Shown: positions 17,807-28,832 of the stretch, one piece after another
Layout of the letters: each line of letters starts with the position of its first letter
Numbering within the stretch: the first letter of the stretch is position 1
Assembly (NCBI RefSeq): GCF_000410875.1
Contig: NZ_AROI01000035.1
Coordinates: 48,433 to 112,432 of the forward strand
Direction: 5' to 3'
DNA: 64,000 nucleotides
Origin: Halopseudomonas pelagia CL-AP6
GTDB lineage: Bacteria; Pseudomonadota; Gammaproteobacteria; Pseudomonadales; Pseudomonadaceae
The notes under the pieces: generated by a model
Seen by the model: only the letters and a program-made list of their open reading frames with translations
What the model was told of the DNA's origin: nothing
Database searches by the model: none
Position numbers and translations under genes: made by a program

Positions 17807-18895
17807 GGCGGTCTCAGGGACCAAGTGCAACACATGAGATAGAGTGTTGCCATGAAAACCTACTCGCATTTAACTACTGATGAACGCATCGTTCTGATGC
17901 TGATGCAAGACCAAGGATTGAGCCTGCGTTCAATCAGTCGCCACCTGGGCCGGCACGCAAGCACGCTTAGCCGAGAGCTGAGGCGCAACAGTCCTACCCG
18001 CCACTACGATGTCATACAGGCTTGCGCTTTGGCGCGTGATAGGCGCACAAAGCCAAGAAGACCTCCGCGCTTGCTGCCGAGTAGCGAGCTTTTCCAAGTC
18101 GTATGTAAAATGCTAAAACGGCGCTGGTCTCCTCAACAAATCGCGTCCAGACTGAAGCTTCAATGGCCTGACAGACCCGAGTTTCATGTGAGTCACGAGA
18201 GTATTTATCTGGCGATCTATGCCTACCCACGCGGCGAGTTGAAGCGGCAACTGATTAGCTATCTGCGCCAAGGCCACGGTAAGCGTCGCCGCCGCACGGT
18301 AAGCCCTGGACGGCGTGAGCGCTATCCGGCAGACCTGAGCATTCACTTGCGACCACCAGAGGTCGAGGACCGCCTTGTTCCGGGACACTGGGAGAGCGAT
18401 CTGATCATGGGTGCCAGCAATAGGTCGGCGGTGGCTACCATGGTCGAGCGCACCAGCCGCTTTGTTGTTCTAGCCAAACTGGATGAGCCGACAGCTGAGT
18501 GCGCCGCTCAGGCGATCACCCGAGAGATGTCGCGTATGGCGCCCTCTCTACTGAAAACCATGACGCACGATCAAGGCAGTGAAATGGCCCGTCACCAAGA
18601 TATAACGGCGAGCACTGGGCTGAAGATCTACTTCGCCGACCCTCATAGCCCTTGGCAGCGCGGCAGCAACGAAAATACCAATGGTTTACTGCGCCAATAC
18701 TTGCCAAAGGGTACTGATCTATCGGTGGTCAGCCAAGAGCGTCTTGATGAGATTGCCGAGCTGCTGAATACTCGTCCACGCCAGACTTTAGGCTGGAGAT
18801 TCCCGGTAGAAGTGCTTGTTGACCACCTCCAGCTTTCGGTGAGTAACAGCCTTGAGACCATTAACTGAGTGTTGCACTTGGTCCCTGAGACCGCC
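17807..18895 (+). mobile_element. IS30-family insertion sequence, complete
   Basis: A 1089-bp element bounded by inverted repeats that start GGCGGTCTCAGGGACCAAGT and are identical for about 27 bp at both ends. It carries a single intact transposase. No flanking target duplication was found (left flank ends GACAC, right flank begins CCCTC). The two sides are fragments of unrelated genes, which suggests that a deletion or recombination next to the element followed the original insertion. Confidence 0.92.
17852..18868 (+). CDS. IS30-family transposase
   Basis: Predicted 338 residues. The N-terminal helix-turn-helix HTH_38 (YSHLTTDERIVLMLMQ, SLRSISRHLGRHASTLSREL) is followed by the DDE catalytic core: GHWESDLIMG, THDQGSEM and SPWQRGSNENTNGLLRQYLP contain the D, D and E. 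It is complete and probably functional, and the only gene of the element. Confidence 0.96.
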   Translation: MKTYSHLTTDERIVLMLMQDQGLSLRSISRHLGRHASTLSRELRRNSPTRHYDVIQACALARDRRTKPRRPPRLLPSSELFQVVCKMLKRRWSPQQIASRLKLQWPDRPEFHVSHESIYLAIYAYPRGELKRQLISYLRQGHGKRRRRTVSPGRRERYPADLSIHLRPPEVEDRLVPGHWESDLIMGASNRSAVATMVERTSRFVVLAKLDEPTAECAAQAITREMSRMAPSLLKTMTHDQGSEMARHQDITASTGLKIYFADPHSPWQRGSNENTNGLLRQYLPKGTDLSVVSQERLDEIAELLNTRPRQTLGWRFPVEVLVDHLQLSVSNSLETIN

Positions 18896-19194
18896 CCCTC
18901 TTGAAAACCTGCAAGTGAAACAATATATCCCGCATTAGCTCCAATATCGGCGATAACTGTTCTGAAACCATGCACTACATTCTGTGGTATGCGAGCTTTC
19001 CAGTGTTTGCATTCACAGACAATTGAGTATTTTCGCCCTTTAACTTCCTCTTGAGCGTATACATCAAGCTCGACTTCGCCGCGTACCGTTTGTACTTTTT
19101 TCTCAATCTCCACCGTGAATCCGCATTCTTCTAACAGGCGGCCTACCTCGTTTTGGACATCATTCCAGTTTTCAGGAGTGCTTGATGTGATCAT
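18896..19194 (-). pseudogene. Mrr-like restriction endonuclease, 5' fragment cut by IS30
   Basis: About 99 residues survive from an ATG at 19194: MITSSTPENWNDVQNEVGRL, then VELDVYA and IVCECKHWKARIP, then GANAGYIVSLAGFQE, where it meets the IS30 end. The D ... E-C-K arrangement is the PD-(D/E)xK active site of Mrr-cat type endonucleases, a family that attacks modified or foreign DNA. The C-terminal half of the catalytic domain is missing. Translation would run on into IS30 DNA for about 84 residues of unrelated sequence. Probably nonfunctional. Confidence 0.83.
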
Positions 19195-19617
19195 GGCTCT
19201 GTTTCATAACAGTGATTAGACCGCATGCGGTATTAATGCATAACGGATGATTCGAGATAACTCCGGTACGCATCTCCAACGCCAGAGCATTTTTTATTTT
19301 AAAAACAACGCACTACCCTTCCATCCCTGCACTCATTACGTATTCGCTTGATTTCGATATTTTGTGGTTCCATTACTACCGTGCCTAACCGGGGTGGGCC
19401 GAATTCTCTCTCCCACCAACCCCAGGCACGCTACCGCCCCACTTTTCGCGCACAAAAATACGCACAGCGTCTGTCTGGACGAGAAAAAGCACACAAGCGG
19501 GATTGTCGGCAGTCCTTGCCAAAAAAGGAGGGAGTGCTGTCAAGCAAGCTTGGCCAGTGGATTAAATATATAACACGGGGTGTGGCAGGGGCAAAGTGCT
19601 AGCGGGTTTTTCCGGGA
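19195..19617. other. Intergenic region between the Mrr-like fragment and pnp
   Basis: Some 420 bp with no convincing gene. The first part is AT-rich and probably contains the promoter of the endonuclease fragment; the latter part only carries short frames without ribosome sites or family similarity. It marks the boundary between the IS-scarred zone and the conserved backbone. Confidence 0.55.
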
Positions 19618-19644
19618 GTAAAAAGCCCAGGCATTGCCTGGGCT
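19618..19644 (-). terminator. Rho-independent terminator of pnp
   Basis: AGCCCAGGCA pairs with TGCCTGGGCT around a single unpaired base, followed on the minus strand by five U residues. It lies about 20 bp after the pnp stop codon. Confidence 0.92.
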
Positions 19645-19665
19645 TCTCGGTACTGCAGATAGTGC

Positions 19666-21777
19666 TTAGGCGTTTTCGGCGTCAATCGCTTCAACGTCTT
19701 TGATGGACAGCTTGATACGGCCGCGGTTGTCCACGTCCAGTACCAGTACGCGTACCATCTGGCCTTCGGTCAGTACGTCGGTGACTTTCTCGATGCGCGC
19801 GTTGGCGATCTGAGAGATGTGCACCAGGCCGTCTTTGCCGGGCAGGATGTTGACGAATGCGCCGAAGTCGACGATGCGCTCGACCTTGCCTTCGTAGATC
19901 TTGCCGATTTCCGCTTCTGCGGTGATCTCGTCAACCCGGGCCTTGGCCGCGTTGGCGGCGTCCTTGGTGGGCGCGAAGATCTTGACTGAACCGTCGTCGG
20001 TGATGTCGATGGAGGCACCGGTTTCTTCACAGATACCGCGAATGACCGCGCCACCCTTGCCGATCACGTCGCGGATCTTGTCGGAGTCGATCTTCATGCT
20101 GATCATGGTCGGTGCGTTGGAAGACAGCTCCTTACGCGACTCGCCGAGTATCTGGTTCATCTGGCCGAGGATGTTCAGGCGCGCTTCCAGGGCCTGGCCC
20201 AGGGCGAGCTCCATGATCTCTTCGGTGATACCTTTGATCTTGATATCCATCTGCAGGGCGGTTACGCCTTTGCTGGTACCGGCTACCTTGAAATCCATGT
20301 CGCCGAGGTGATCTTCGTCACCGAGGATGTCGGTCAGAATGGCGAACTTCTCGCCTTCCTTGACCAGACCCATGGCGATACCGGCTACTGGAGCGCTCAG
20401 CGGTACGCCAGCGTCCATCAGTGCCAGAGACGCGCCACACACGGAAGCCATGGAGCTGGAACCGTTAGACTCGGTGATTTCCGATACCACACGAATGGTA
20501 TAGGGGAAGTCATCCATGTTCGGCATGACGGCAGCGATACTGCGGCGTGCCAGACGGCCGTGGCCGACTTCACGACGACCGGTGCCGCCCATACGACCGC
20601 ACTCGCCTACCGAGTAGGGAGGGAAGTTGTAGTGCAGCATGAAGGGGTCTTTCTTCTCGCCTTCCAGGGTGTCCAGCAGCTGTGCGTCGCGCGCGGTACC
20701 CAGGGTAGTCACAACCAGCGCCTGTGTTTCGCCACGGGTAAACAGAGCGGAGCCGTGGGTGCGATCCAGAACACCAACTTCGATGTTCAGCGGGCGAACG
20801 GTCTTGGTGTCACGGCCGTCGATACGCGGGTTGCCGTTGACGATGCTTTCACGCACGGTGCGGTATTCGATCTCGCCGAAGGCGTCTTTGACGTCACTGG
20901 CAGAAGGCTTGCCTTCTTCCTGGTCGCCAGCCAGCGCGGCGATAGCATGCGAGCGCAGCTCACCCAGGTGGGTGTAGCGGGCCATCTTGTCGGTAACGGT
21001 GTAACCCTCGGCGATACCGGCACCATACTGCGACTTGATCGCGTCCAGCAGCACGGTGTTTTCCGGGGCGGCGGTCCAGTCCCAACGAGCCTTGCCGGTT
21101 TCAGCGGCGAGTTCCTTGATGGCTTGAACGGCGGGCTGGAATTCCATGTGGGCGAAGAGTACGGCGCCCAGCATCTGGTCTTCGGTCAGTTCTTTGGCTT
21201 CTGATTCAACCATCAGTACGGCGTCTTCAGTACCGGCTACGATCATGTCCAGACGCGAGTCTTTCAGCTGTTCGTAGGTGGGGTTGAGGATATAGCCGTT
21301 GTTGGAATCAAAGCCAACGCGTGAACCGGCGATGGGGCCGTCAAACGGGATACCGGAGATGGCCAGCGCGGCGGAGGTGCCGATCAGGGCGGCGATATCC
21401 GGATCAGTGGTCTTGTCAGTGGAGACGACAGTACAGACAACCTGGACTTCATTCATGAAGCCTTCGGGGAACAGCGGGCGGATCGGACGGTCGATCAGGC
21501 GCGAGGTCAGGGTCTCTTTTTCAGTCGGACGGCCTTCACGCTTGAAGAAACCACCGGGGATGCGGCCTGCGGCGTAGGTCTTTTCGATGTAATGAACTGA
21601 CAGAGGGAAGAAGTCACGACCGGAGTCGGCTTTCTTGGCGCCAACGACGGTACACAAAACGGTGACGGCATTGTCGATGCTGACCAGTACTGCACCAGAA
21701 GCCTGACGGGCCATGCGGCCGGTTTCCAGGGTAATGGTGTTATTGCCTAATTTGAATTGTTTGATAACCGGTTTCAC
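19666..21777 (-). CDS. pnp: Polyribonucleotide nucleotidyltransferase (PNPase)
   Basis: Predicted 703 residues starting at GTG ([20 protein letters not shown]), the position where pseudomonad PNPases begin; an upstream in-frame ATG would add 15 unsupported residues. Two RNase PH domains (about 1-230 and 310-545, with [14 protein letters not shown]) are followed by KH ([23 protein letters not shown] region) and S1 ([18 protein letters not shown]) domains. Role: phosphorolytic 3'-5' RNA decay, in the degradosome or free. It follows rpsO, the usual rpsO-pnp order, and ends at a strong terminator. Confidence 0.98.
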   Translation of the reverse strand: MKPVIKQFKLGNNTITLETGRMARQASGAVLVSIDNAVTVLCTVVGAKKADSGRDFFPLSVHYIEKTYAAGRIPGGFFKREGRPTEKETLTSRLIDRPIRPLFPEGFMNEVQVVCTVVSTDKTTDPDIAALIGTSAALAISGIPFDGPIAGSRVGFDSNNGYILNPTYEQLKDSRLDMIVAGTEDAVLMVESEAKELTEDQMLGAVLFAHMEFQPAVQAIKELAAETGKARWDWTAAPENTVLLDAIKSQYGAGIAEGYTVTDKMARYTHLGELRSHAIAALAGDQEEGKPSASDVKDAFGEIEYRTVRESIVNGNPRIDGRDTKTVRPLNIEVGVLDRTHGSALFTRGETQALVVTTLGTARDAQLLDTLEGEKKDPFMLHYNFPPYSVGECGRMGGTGRREVGHGRLARRSIAAVMPNMDDFPYTIRVVSEITESNGSSSMASVCGASLALMDAGVPLSAPVAGIAMGLVKEGEKFAILTDILGDEDHLGDMDFKVAGTSKGVTALQMDIKIKGITEEIMELALGQALEARLNILGQMNQILGESRKELSSNAPTMISMKIDSDKIRDVIGKGGAVIRGICEETGASIDITDDGSVKIFAPTKDAANAAKARVDEITAEAEIGKIYEGKVERIVDFGAFVNILPGKDGLVHISQIANARIEKVTDVLTEGQMVRVLVLDVDNRGRIKLSIKDVEAIDAENA

Positions 21778-21822
21778 GGTGTGTTCTCTCTCTGTATTTG
21801 CCTTTGGGGAAACTCTGGGCAC

Positions 21823-21843
21823 GACCGGGTTTCGGACCCGGCC
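21823..21843 (-). promoter_or_regulatory. Hairpin in the rpsO-pnp intergenic region
   Basis: GACCGGGT and ACCCGGCC form a strong stem between rpsO and pnp without a U-run, so read-through is likely. In E. coli the same gap carries an RNase III processing hairpin through which PNPase autoregulates; a similar role here is inference. Confidence 0.5.
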
Positions 21844-21865
21844 ATGTCCAAACGGGACGTGTCGC

Positions 21866-22135
21866 TTAGCGACGCAGACCCAAACTGCTGATCAAGCTGG
21901 CGTAACGCGGAATGTCTTTCGACTTCAGGTAATCCAGCAGCTTACGACGCTGGTTTACCATCCGGATCAGACCACGACGGGAATGGTGATCCTTCTTGTT
22001 TTCCTTGAAGTGACCCTGCAGCTTGTTGATGTTTGCAGTCAACAGCGCTACTTGGACTTCCGGAGAACCGGTGTCACCTTCGCCACGTGCGTATTCGGTT
22101 ACGATTGCAGCTTTCTCTTCGACGCTCAGTGCCAT
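21866..22135 (-). CDS. rpsO: 30S ribosomal protein S15
   Basis: An 89-residue protein, [20 protein letters not shown] ..., with conserved [36 protein letters not shown] and C-terminal [10 protein letters not shown]. It is the standard length. S15 binds 16S rRNA helices h20-h22 early in small-subunit assembly. It is separated from truB by a 553-bp repeat-rich gap, so it probably has its own promoter. Confidence 0.99.
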   Translation of the reverse strand: MALSVEEKAAIVTEYARGEGDTGSPEVQVALLTANINKLQGHFKENKKDHHSRRGLIRMVNQRRKLLDYLKSKDIPRYASLISSLGLRR

Positions 22136-22280
22136 GATAGCTTTCCTCTGAGTGAACAGGCCGGGAACCTAATCCCGTGTTTTAAATCGAGGAGTGACCA
22201 TGCCTGTTAACAGCCACCCTCGTTGTGACCCTGATGGGTCAACTTCTTTAGCGGGCTCGGCGTGTTGGGCTGAGTCCGCT

Positions 22281-22308
22281 TGGATTCCCGCCTGCGCGGG
22301 AATGACGG
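22281..22308 (+). repeat. Palindromic GC-rich repeat, copy 1
   Basis: TGGATTCCCGCCTGCGCGGG followed by AATGACGG. ATTCCCGC and GCGGGAAT form the stem. It is embedded in a longer unit that begins about 25 bp upstream (CTCGGCGTGTTGGGC..GAGTCCGCT). This is a REP-like intergenic repeat of a type common in pseudomonads and other proteobacteria. Confidence 0.9.
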
Positions 22309-22453
22309 GGTTGGAGGGTAGACCGGTGGGCGGGACTGCCGCTGTGGGCCTGGGCCTTCAACTCCTGTAACTTTACGATAATACGCCAATCCGTAAATAC
22401 GGGTTTGACGGTAGTTCCTGACACTGGGCTTGGCGTGGTGGGCCGAGTCCGCT

Positions 22454-22481
22454 TGGATTCCCGCCTGCGCGGGAATGACGG
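22454..22481 (+). repeat. Palindromic GC-rich repeat, copy 2
   Basis: Identical core to copy 1, in the same orientation and 173 bp on. The preceding bases (TTGGCGTGGTGGGCCGAGTC) repeat those before copy 1 with a few changes, so the duplicated unit is nearly 60 bp. Confidence 0.9.
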
Positions 22482-22583
22482 GGTGGGTCGGGAGTGGCGT
22501 GCGAGTTGGCCGCGGGCTCTGCTCCTGTATACACCCTGTCTTTGTTACTTCTGCTGGCTCGGCGTTTTGGGCCAAGGTCAACA

Positions 22584-22610
22584 TGGATTCCCGCCTGCGC
22601 GGGAATGACG
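22584..22610 (+). repeat. Palindromic GC-rich repeat, copy 3
   Basis: Same core and orientation, 130 bp after copy 2. The upstream part of the unit (CTCGGCGTTTTGGGCC) is kept but then diverges (AAGGTCAACA). Confidence 0.9.
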
Positions 22611-22657
22611 AAGAGCTAGGGGCTGGGCCTTCAGTCAGCGACCCCCGCGCCCCACAC

Positions 22658-22684
22658 CGTCATTCCCGCGCAGGCGGGAATCCA
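22658..22684 (-). repeat. Palindromic GC-rich repeat, copy 4 (inverted)
   Basis: CGTCATTCCCGCGCAGGCGG then GAATCCA, the reverse complement of copies 1-3. It lies directly after the truB stop codon side (4 bp before 22689), so with copy 3 it can form a long hairpin in the truB 3' region and possibly act as terminator or 3'-end stabiliser. Confidence 0.9.
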
Positions 22685-22688
22685 TTCT

Positions 22689-23609
22689 TTATCCGTTGAA
22701 ACGCATCAAGCGCTTCGGTGCTACTCGGGCGTCGTCGGTCATTTCGCCAATGCCGATAAACTGGCCACTTGGATCGCGCAAACGCACCATGCCAAAGGCT
22801 GGGCTGCCGGGTACCCGTACGGCTTGGCCGTGGTTCAGGTAGTAGGCGGTTTGCTCGGTCAGCTCAACCTCGGGCCAGTCTTCCACGCCGCAGTCGCTGG
22901 GCAGCAGTAAATGATCCAGCGCCAGGTGTCCGCCCTCGGCATGCAGCGCTTCGAGGGTTTCCAGGGTCACGGCTTTGCTCAGATCAAAGGGGCCAGCCTG
23001 GATGCGGCGCAGCTCAGATACGTGCGCGCCACAACCCAAAGCATTGCCCAAATCTTCTACCAGCGTGCGAATGTAAGTGCCTTTGGTGCAGTGCACTTCC
23101 AGCCGCAGACGATCGCCTTCCAGACCCAGTACTTTAAGCTGATTGATAGTAACAGATCGCGGCTTGCGCTCCACTGTTTCGCCGGCGCGGGCCAGTTTGT
23201 AGAGCGGCTGACCTTCGTGCTTGAGCGCCGAGTACATCGGCGGAATCTGTAGAATGTCACCAGTGAACTGAGGCAGGAAGGATTCGACCTGTTCCAGGGT
23301 CACGTTAACCGGTTTGGTTTCCAGTACATCACCTTCGGCATCGCCGGTGGTGGTGGTCATGCCCAGGCGCGCTTCGGTCACGTAGGCCTTGTCGGCGTCG
23401 AGCAGGTACTGGGAAAACTTGGTGGCTTCACCCAGGCACAACGGCAATACGCCACTGGCCAATGGATCAAGGCTGCCGGTATGCCCGCCCTTGGCGGCAT
23501 TGAACAGCCAGCGGACCTTTTGCAGGGCATTGTTGGAGCTCATGCCCAAGGGCTTGTCGAAAATCAGGACGCCGTCGATATCACGGCGTTTGCTGCGCGG
23601 TGCCGACAA
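22689..23609 (-). CDS. truB: tRNA pseudouridine(55) synthase
   Basis: A 306-residue protein. The catalytic aspartate lies in [24 protein letters not shown]. The C-terminal PUA-like region ([19 protein letters not shown]) is present. It makes pseudouridine 55 in the T-loop of elongator tRNAs. The start is TTG ([14 protein letters not shown]), with GAGGAG upstream in the end of rbfA; only 3 bp separate it from the rbfA stop, so translation is probably coupled. Confidence 0.98.
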   Translation of the reverse strand: MSAPRSKRRDIDGVLIFDKPLGMSSNNALQKVRWLFNAAKGGHTGSLDPLASGVLPLCLGEATKFSQYLLDADKAYVTEARLGMTTTTGDAEGDVLETKPVNVTLEQVESFLPQFTGDILQIPPMYSALKHEGQPLYKLARAGETVERKPRSVTINQLKVLGLEGDRLRLEVHCTKGTYIRTLVEDLGNALGCGAHVSELRRIQAGPFDLSKAVTLETLEALHAEGGHLALDHLLLPSDCGVEDWPEVELTEQTAYYLNHGQAVRVPGSPAFGMVRLRDPSGQFIGIGEMTDDARVAPKRLMRFNG

Positions 23610-23612
23610 AGC

Positions 23613-23999
23613 TTACTCCTCGTCTTCCGATTTATGACTGCGGTCTTCGGCCACGGCGCGTTCGATCAGCGACGACAGGTGCACGCCACGGCGCACGCTT
23701 TCGTCGTAATGGAAGTGCAGTTGCGGCACGCTGCGCAGCTTCATGACCTTGCCCAGCTGCATGCGCAGAAAGCCGGCCACGCCCTTGAGGATCGACAGGT
23801 TCTGAGCGATATCTTCATCGCTGTCCTTGTCCATCAGGGTGATATACACCTTGGCGTGGGCCAGATCGCGGCTCACTTCCACGGCGGTCACGGTGATCAT
23901 GCCAACGCGCGGATCACGAATATCGCGCTGCACCAGGATGGCCAGCTCGCGCTGCATCTGGTCCGCTACGCGGTGGGTACGACTGTTTTCATTTGCCAT
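23613..23999 (-). CDS. rbfA: Ribosome-binding factor A
   Basis: A 128-residue single KH-like domain protein, [20 protein letters not shown] ..., with [25 protein letters not shown] and [13 protein letters not shown]. It acts in 16S rRNA 5'-end maturation and 30S assembly, and is important at low temperature. It has an acidic tail (SEDEE). It lies between infB and truB in the conserved order and probably in one transcript. Confidence 0.98.
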   Translation of the reverse strand: MANENSRTHRVADQMQRELAILVQRDIRDPRVGMITVTAVEVSRDLAHAKVYITLMDKDSDEDIAQNLSILKGVAGFLRMQLGKVMKLRSVPQLHFHYDESVRRGVHLSSLIERAVAEDRSHKSEDEE

Positions 24000-24122
24000 T
24001 ACATTCTGTCTCTGACTGCCTTTGGCAGCCTAAAAAATCTAACCTGCGGAAACGTCAACGGCAAGTCCGTCGATCTGCTTGCGCAAACCCCCGAACCTGC
24101 CGTGTGACGCCGCTAAAGGCGG

Positions 24123-26684
24123 TTACAGACTGCGCTGTACCTGGATACGCTCGAATACTTCGATACGGTCACCGGGCTTAACGTCATTGTAGTTCTTGAC
24201 ACCAACACCACACTCCATGCCATTACGCACTTCGGCGACGTCATCTTTGAAGCGACGCAGGGATTCCAGCTCGCCTTCATAGATGACCACGTCCTGACGC
24301 AATACGCGGATCGGACGGTTACGGTGGATGGTGCCTTCAATGACCATACAGCCTGCCACGTCGCCAAACTTGGGCGAACGGAACACGTCACGCACTTCGG
24401 CCACACCGAGGATCTGCTCGCGAACGTCGCTGCCGAGCATACCGCCCAGGGCCTTTTTCACGTCGTCGATGATCTCGTAGATCACGCTGTAGTAGCGCAG
24501 ATCCAGACCTTCGGATTCGACGATCTTGCGCGCTGTTGCATCGGCACGCACGTTGAAGCCAAAGACCACGGCGTTGGAAGCCAGTGCCAGGTTAACGTCG
24601 GTCTCAGTGATCCCGCCGACACCGCCGGAGATGATCTTGACCTGTACTTCCTCGTTACCCAGCTCGTTGAGCGAGCTTTGCAGCGCTTCCAGAGAACCAC
24701 GCACATCGGACTTGAGAACGATGTTGAGGGTTTTCTTCTCGTCCTGGCCGAGGTTGTCGAACATGTTCTCCAGCTTGGAGGACTGCTGACGGGCCAGCTT
24801 GATCTCGCGGAACTTGCCCTGACGGAACAACGCCACTTCACGGGCTTTCTTCTCGTCGGTGACTACGGTCAGCTCATCGCCGGCATCCGGAGTACCATCC
24901 AGGCCGAGAATCTCGACCGGGATGGACGGGCCAGCTTCCTTGATCGGCTTGCCGTTTTCGTCATACATGGCACGTACGCGGCCATAGTTGACGCCGGCCA
25001 GAACGATGTCGCCCTGACGCAGGGTACCGTTCTGAACCAGCACGGTAGCGACCGGGCCACGACCTTTGTCCAGACGTGACTCAACCACAACGCCACGCCC
25101 AGGTGCAGACGGCTGAGCGCGCAGCTCGAGCACTTCGGCTTGCAACAGAACCGCTTCGAGCAGTTCATCGATACCGGTACCGACCTTGGCCGAGACAGGC
25201 ATGAACATGGTGTCGCCGCCCCACTCTTCCGGGATCACATCGAGCGCCGCCAGGGCGTTCTTGATGCGGTCCAGATCGGCGTCTTCCTTGTCGATCTTGT
25301 TCACGGCAACGACCAGCGGCACACCGGCAGCCTTGGCGTGAGCCACAGCTTCTTCAGTTTGCGGCATCACGCCGTCATCCGCTGCCACCACCAGAATCAC
25401 GATATCGGTGGCCTTGGCACCACGGGCACGCATGGCGGTAAACGCCGCGTGACCGGGGGTGTCGAGAAAGGTAACCATGCCGCGTTCAGTTTCAACGTGG
25501 TAGGCACCAATATGCTGGGTAATGCCGCCAGCTTCGCCGGAGGCGACCTTGGCGCGCCGGATATAGTCGAGCAGCGAGGTCTTGCCATGATCAACGTGGC
25601 CCATGACCGTGACCACAGGTGCGCGGCTGAGCAGTTCGCCTTCATGCGTCTGCGATGCCGATACCAGCGCATCTTCCAGATCGTTATCGCTGATTTGCTT
25701 GACCTTGTGGCCCATATCTTCAGCAATGATGCTGGCGGTGTCTTGATCCAGTACCTGGTTGATGGTCACCATGTTGCCGGACTTGAACATGTACTTGATG
25801 ACTTCAGCAGCCTTGATCGACATTTTCTGCGCCAGTTCGGCCACAGTAATGGTCTCGCCTATTACAACTTCTCGCACTAAAGGTCCTGTCGGCTTCTCGA
25901 AGCCGTGCTGGTTACGTTTTTTGTTTGCCTTGAGCTTGCCACCGCCGCCGCCACGGCGACGGGCCATAGCGTCGTCGTCGTCGCTGCCACTGCGCGTTGC
26001 GTTGCGGCCTTTGCCTGCATGACCACCGGCGCGTTTGCGGCTGCGCTCTTCCTCTTCCTCGGCGCGGGTCGGCTTGCGATGCGCGTCTTTCTTCTTGGAA
26101 TGGTCGGGCTTGTCGGCCGGAGGGGCGATTACGGTTGGCGCAGCCGGGGCTGCGGGGGCTACAGGAGCTGGCGCCGCAGGTGCTGCTGGCGCGGGCGTTG
26201 CTTCGCTGACAACAGGGGCTTCGGTGGGCACAGCGGCAGGCGCTTCGGCCGCAGCAGTTGCTGATACTTCAGCGCTCTTGCGGGCTTCTTCCTCGGCCTT
26301 GCGCTGGGCTTCTACAGCGGCCTGGCGGGCGTCTTCAGCAGCGCGCATCTCATCAGCTTCGCGAGTGCGTTCTGCTTCCAGCTCGGCCGGATCGCGCTTG
26401 ACGTAGGTTTTCTTCTTGCGCACTTCGACGTTGACCGTCTTGCTGCCAGCCACTTTCAGGGTGCTGACGGTTTTGCGCGTGAGCGTGATCTTGCGTGGCT
26501 CGGATGGAGCTGAACCACCGCCGTGGGCACTCTTCAGGAATGCCAGCAGAGTCTGCTTTTCATCATCACTGACACGCTGCTCCGCGCTGGTTTGGGGCAA
26601 ACCAGCTTCCTGCATTTGCTGCAGCAGGCGCTCCAGAGGCGTGCCTACTGTTTGCGCTAAATCTTTGACCGTTACTTCCGCCAT
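24123..26684 (-). CDS. infB: Translation initiation factor IF-2
   Basis: An 853-residue protein. The N-terminal IF2-N domain ([20 protein letters not shown]) is followed by a long charged and Ala/Pro-rich linker (about residues 95-250). A second IF2-N-like domain, the G domain with GHVDHGKT (about 362-369), DTPGH and NKID, and domains II-IV for fMet-tRNA binding follow. The linker has alternating KE-rich helix and an APAAPAAP stretch, normal for pseudomonads. IF-2 GTPase recruits initiator tRNA to the 30S subunit; that tRNA gene lies just upstream in the same direction. Confidence 0.99.
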   Translation of the reverse strand: MAEVTVKDLAQTVGTPLERLLQQMQEAGLPQTSAEQRVSDDEKQTLLAFLKSAHGGGSAPSEPRKITLTRKTVSTLKVAGSKTVNVEVRKKKTYVKRDPAELEAERTREADEMRAAEDARQAAVEAQRKAEEEARKSAEVSATAAAEAPAAVPTEAPVVSEATPAPAAPAAPAPVAPAAPAAPTVIAPPADKPDHSKKKDAHRKPTRAEEEEERSRKRAGGHAGKGRNATRSGSDDDDAMARRRGGGGGKLKANKKRNQHGFEKPTGPLVREVVIGETITVAELAQKMSIKAAEVIKYMFKSGNMVTINQVLDQDTASIIAEDMGHKVKQISDNDLEDALVSASQTHEGELLSRAPVVTVMGHVDHGKTSLLDYIRRAKVASGEAGGITQHIGAYHVETERGMVTFLDTPGHAAFTAMRARGAKATDIVILVVAADDGVMPQTEEAVAHAKAAGVPLVVAVNKIDKEDADLDRIKNALAALDVIPEEWGGDTMFMPVSAKVGTGIDELLEAVLLQAEVLELRAQPSAPGRGVVVESRLDKGRGPVATVLVQNGTLRQGDIVLAGVNYGRVRAMYDENGKPIKEAGPSIPVEILGLDGTPDAGDELTVVTDEKKAREVALFRQGKFREIKLARQQSSKLENMFDNLGQDEKKTLNIVLKSDVRGSLEALQSSLNELGNEEVQVKIISGGVGGITETDVNLALASNAVVFGFNVRADATARKIVESEGLDLRYYSVIYEIIDDVKKALGGMLGSDVREQILGVAEVRDVFRSPKFGDVAGCMVIEGTIHRNRPIRVLRQDVVIYEGELESLRRFKDDVAEVRNGMECGVGVKNYNDVKPGDRIEVFERIQVQRSL

Positions 26685-26745
26685 TCAACTCTCTCCTCAG
26701 TCGGGGCCCTGCGTTATCGCAGGGTGGGCTTGCTATGCCGACCGG

Positions 26746-28227
26746 TTATTCAAACCAGGGTGCGCGGGCAGCCATAATCAGGGCGCCGGCACGTTCTTCA
26801 TCTATATTTTCGATATCCAGCAGCTCGTCAATTGACTGCTCTGCCAGATCTTCCATGGTGATAATGCCTTTGGCGGCCAGATGAAATGCCAGGGCGCGAT
26901 CCATACCTTCCATGTTCAACAGGTCGTCAGCCGGCTGTACTTCATCCAACTTTTCTTCGCTGGCAAGGGCCTTGGTCAACAACAGGTCCTTGGCACGCGA
27001 ACGCAGTTCGTTGACGATGTCTTCGTCAAAGCCATCGATCGCCAGCATTTCTTCCATCGGTACGTAGGCAATCTCTTCCAGGGAAGTGAAGCCTTCCTCT
27101 ACCAGCAACTGCGCCAGGTCTTCTTCAACATCCAGTTCGGCGATGAAGGTGCGCAGAATGTCGCCGGTTTCGGCTTCCTGCTTGGCGCGGATGTCGTCTT
27201 CGGTCATCACGTTCAGGGTCCAGCCGGTCAACATGCTGGCCAGACGGACGTTCTGCCCGCTGCGACCAATGGCCTGGGCCAGATTGTCTTCGGCAACCGC
27301 GATGTCAACCGTGTGAGTGTCTTCATCCAGAATGATCGACGCTACTTCGGCCGGAGCCATGGCGTTGATCACGAACTGGGCGAAGTTGTCATCCCACAAT
27401 ACGATGTCGACCCGCTCGCCACCCAGCTCACCGGAAACGGCTTGCACGCGTGAACCGCGCATACCGATACAAGCACCCTGCGGATCAATGCGTTTGTCTT
27501 TGGAGCGTACGGCGATCTTGGCACGCGAACCCGGATCACGGGCAGCGCCCATGACTTCAATCAGCTCTTCGGCGATTTCCGGCACTTCGATGCGGAACAG
27601 CTCAATGATCATTTCCGGGCAGCTACGCGACAGTACCAGCTGCGGACCGCGGTTCTCGGTGCGGATATCCTTGAGCAGCGCACGAATACGCGTACCGGTA
27701 CGGAAAGTCTCACGCGGGATCATTTCTTCACGCGGCAGCACCGCTTCGGCGTTGTTACCCAGATCAACGATGACGCTGTCACGGGTCACTTTCTTCACGG
27801 TGCCGCTGATGATTTCGCCAAGGCGATCACGGTAAGCGTCAACCACTTGGGCGCGCTCGGCTTCACGGACCTTCTGGACGATCACCTGCTTGGCAATCTG
27901 CGCTGCGATACGGCCGAACTCGACGGAATCGATTTTGTCTTCGATCACATCGCCGATGTTCAGCGCAGCATCGCGCTCCTGGGCCTGGTCCAGCGTTAGC
28001 TGCATACCGGGCTCTTCGAAATCCTCATCAGCGACCACAGTCCAGCGCATAAAGGTTTCGTAGCTGCCGGTGTGGCGATCAATTGCCACGCGTACATCTA
28101 CTTCGTCTTCATAACGCTTCTTTGTCGCTGTGGCCAATGCCAGTTCCAATGCTTCGAAAATTACACCGGGCGGTACGCCCTTTTCATTGGAAACGGATTC
28201 CACAACCAGCAGCACTTCTTTGCTCAT
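26746..28227 (-). CDS. nusA: Transcription termination/antitermination factor NusA
   Basis: A 493-residue protein. It has an N-terminal RNA polymerase-binding domain, S1 ([20 protein letters not shown]), two KH domains ([33 protein letters not shown]) and two C-terminal acidic repeats (from about residue 365) that bind alpha-CTD or lambda-N-like partners. It sits in the rimP-nusA-infB operon. Confidence 0.99.
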   Translation of the reverse strand: MSKEVLLVVESVSNEKGVPPGVIFEALELALATATKKRYEDEVDVRVAIDRHTGSYETFMRWTVVADEDFEEPGMQLTLDQAQERDAALNIGDVIEDKIDSVEFGRIAAQIAKQVIVQKVREAERAQVVDAYRDRLGEIISGTVKKVTRDSVIVDLGNNAEAVLPREEMIPRETFRTGTRIRALLKDIRTENRGPQLVLSRSCPEMIIELFRIEVPEIAEELIEVMGAARDPGSRAKIAVRSKDKRIDPQGACIGMRGSRVQAVSGELGGERVDIVLWDDNFAQFVINAMAPAEVASIILDEDTHTVDIAVAEDNLAQAIGRSGQNVRLASMLTGWTLNVMTEDDIRAKQEAETGDILRTFIAELDVEEDLAQLLVEEGFTSLEEIAYVPMEEMLAIDGFDEDIVNELRSRAKDLLLTKALASEEKLDEVQPADDLLNMEGMDRALAFHLAAKGIITMEDLAEQSIDELLDIENIDEERAGALIMAARAPWFE

Positions 28228-28280
28228 CGTATGCCTCGCCTAACGCCATCCATTGGGGCCACAGGAGCCCAAAATAATGC

Positions 28281-28736
28281 TCAAAACCGCGGAATAATGT
28301 TGCTCTTGTCGATGCTATCGATCGGCAGCAGATATTCGTGCTCATCTACCTGCAATATGATCTCGTCGCCTTCGACTCCACGGATGACACCTTGAAAATT
28401 CCGCCGCCCTTCATAAGGAACGCGCAATCTGATCTTGGCCTGCTCGCCGATGTGGTCGGCAAACTGCTCAAGTGTAAACAATGGCCGATCCATACCCGGA
28501 GAAGATACCTCCAAGGTATAGTCGCCAGTGATCGGATCTTCCACATCCAGTACGGCACTTACTTGCCGGCTGACTTCCGCGCAGGCTTCCACGCTGATGC
28601 CATCTGCATGGTCGATATACACCCGCAGCAGGGTATGGCGCCCTTGGGACAAATACTCAATGCCCCAACAACGATAGCCCAAGGCTTCGACAATCGGGAC
28701 CACCATGGCCTCCAACTCAGTCAATTTGCCGGACAA
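28281..28736 (-). CDS. rimP: Ribosome maturation factor RimP
   Basis: A 151-residue protein with [23 protein letters not shown], the [23 protein letters not shown] region, and [16 protein letters not shown], all signature sequences of RimP. It is needed for 30S maturation. First protein gene of the rimP-nusA-infB-rbfA-truB cluster; two hairpins with U-runs separate it from the upstream tRNA(fMet) gene. Confidence 0.98.
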   Translation of the reverse strand: MSGKLTELEAMVVPIVEALGYRCWGIEYLSQGRHTLLRVYIDHADGISVEACAEVSRQVSAVLDVEDPITGDYTLEVSSPGMDRPLFTLEQFADHIGEQAKIRLRVPYEGRRNFQGVIRGVEGDEIILQVDEHEYLLPIDSIDKSNIIPRF

Positions 28737-28772
28737 ATTTACCGCCTCGTATAGTCTAAAAACATTACAAAT

Positions 28773-28794
28773 AAAAAATGGGCACTAAGCCCAT
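28773..28794 (-). terminator. Intrinsic terminator-like hairpin in the rimP leader
   Basis: ATGGGC and GCCCAT around a 5-base loop, then six consecutive U on the minus strand. It lies 37 bp before the rimP start, between the tRNA gene and rimP; some read-through must occur if the tRNA promoter also feeds the operon. Confidence 0.75.
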
Positions 28795-28832
28795 CCTGTC
28801 TACAGCGTCCGTCATTGAACAGGACAGCTAAT

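Noticed and set aside
20308..21204. 298-codon plus-strand frame within pnp
   Set aside because: Antisense shadow of the conserved pnp gene.
22256..22684. Possible CRISPR array in the rpsO-truB gap
   Set aside because: Only three direct copies with unequal spacing (173 and 130 bp), one inverted copy, palindromic core and partly repeated spacers; no cas genes nearby.
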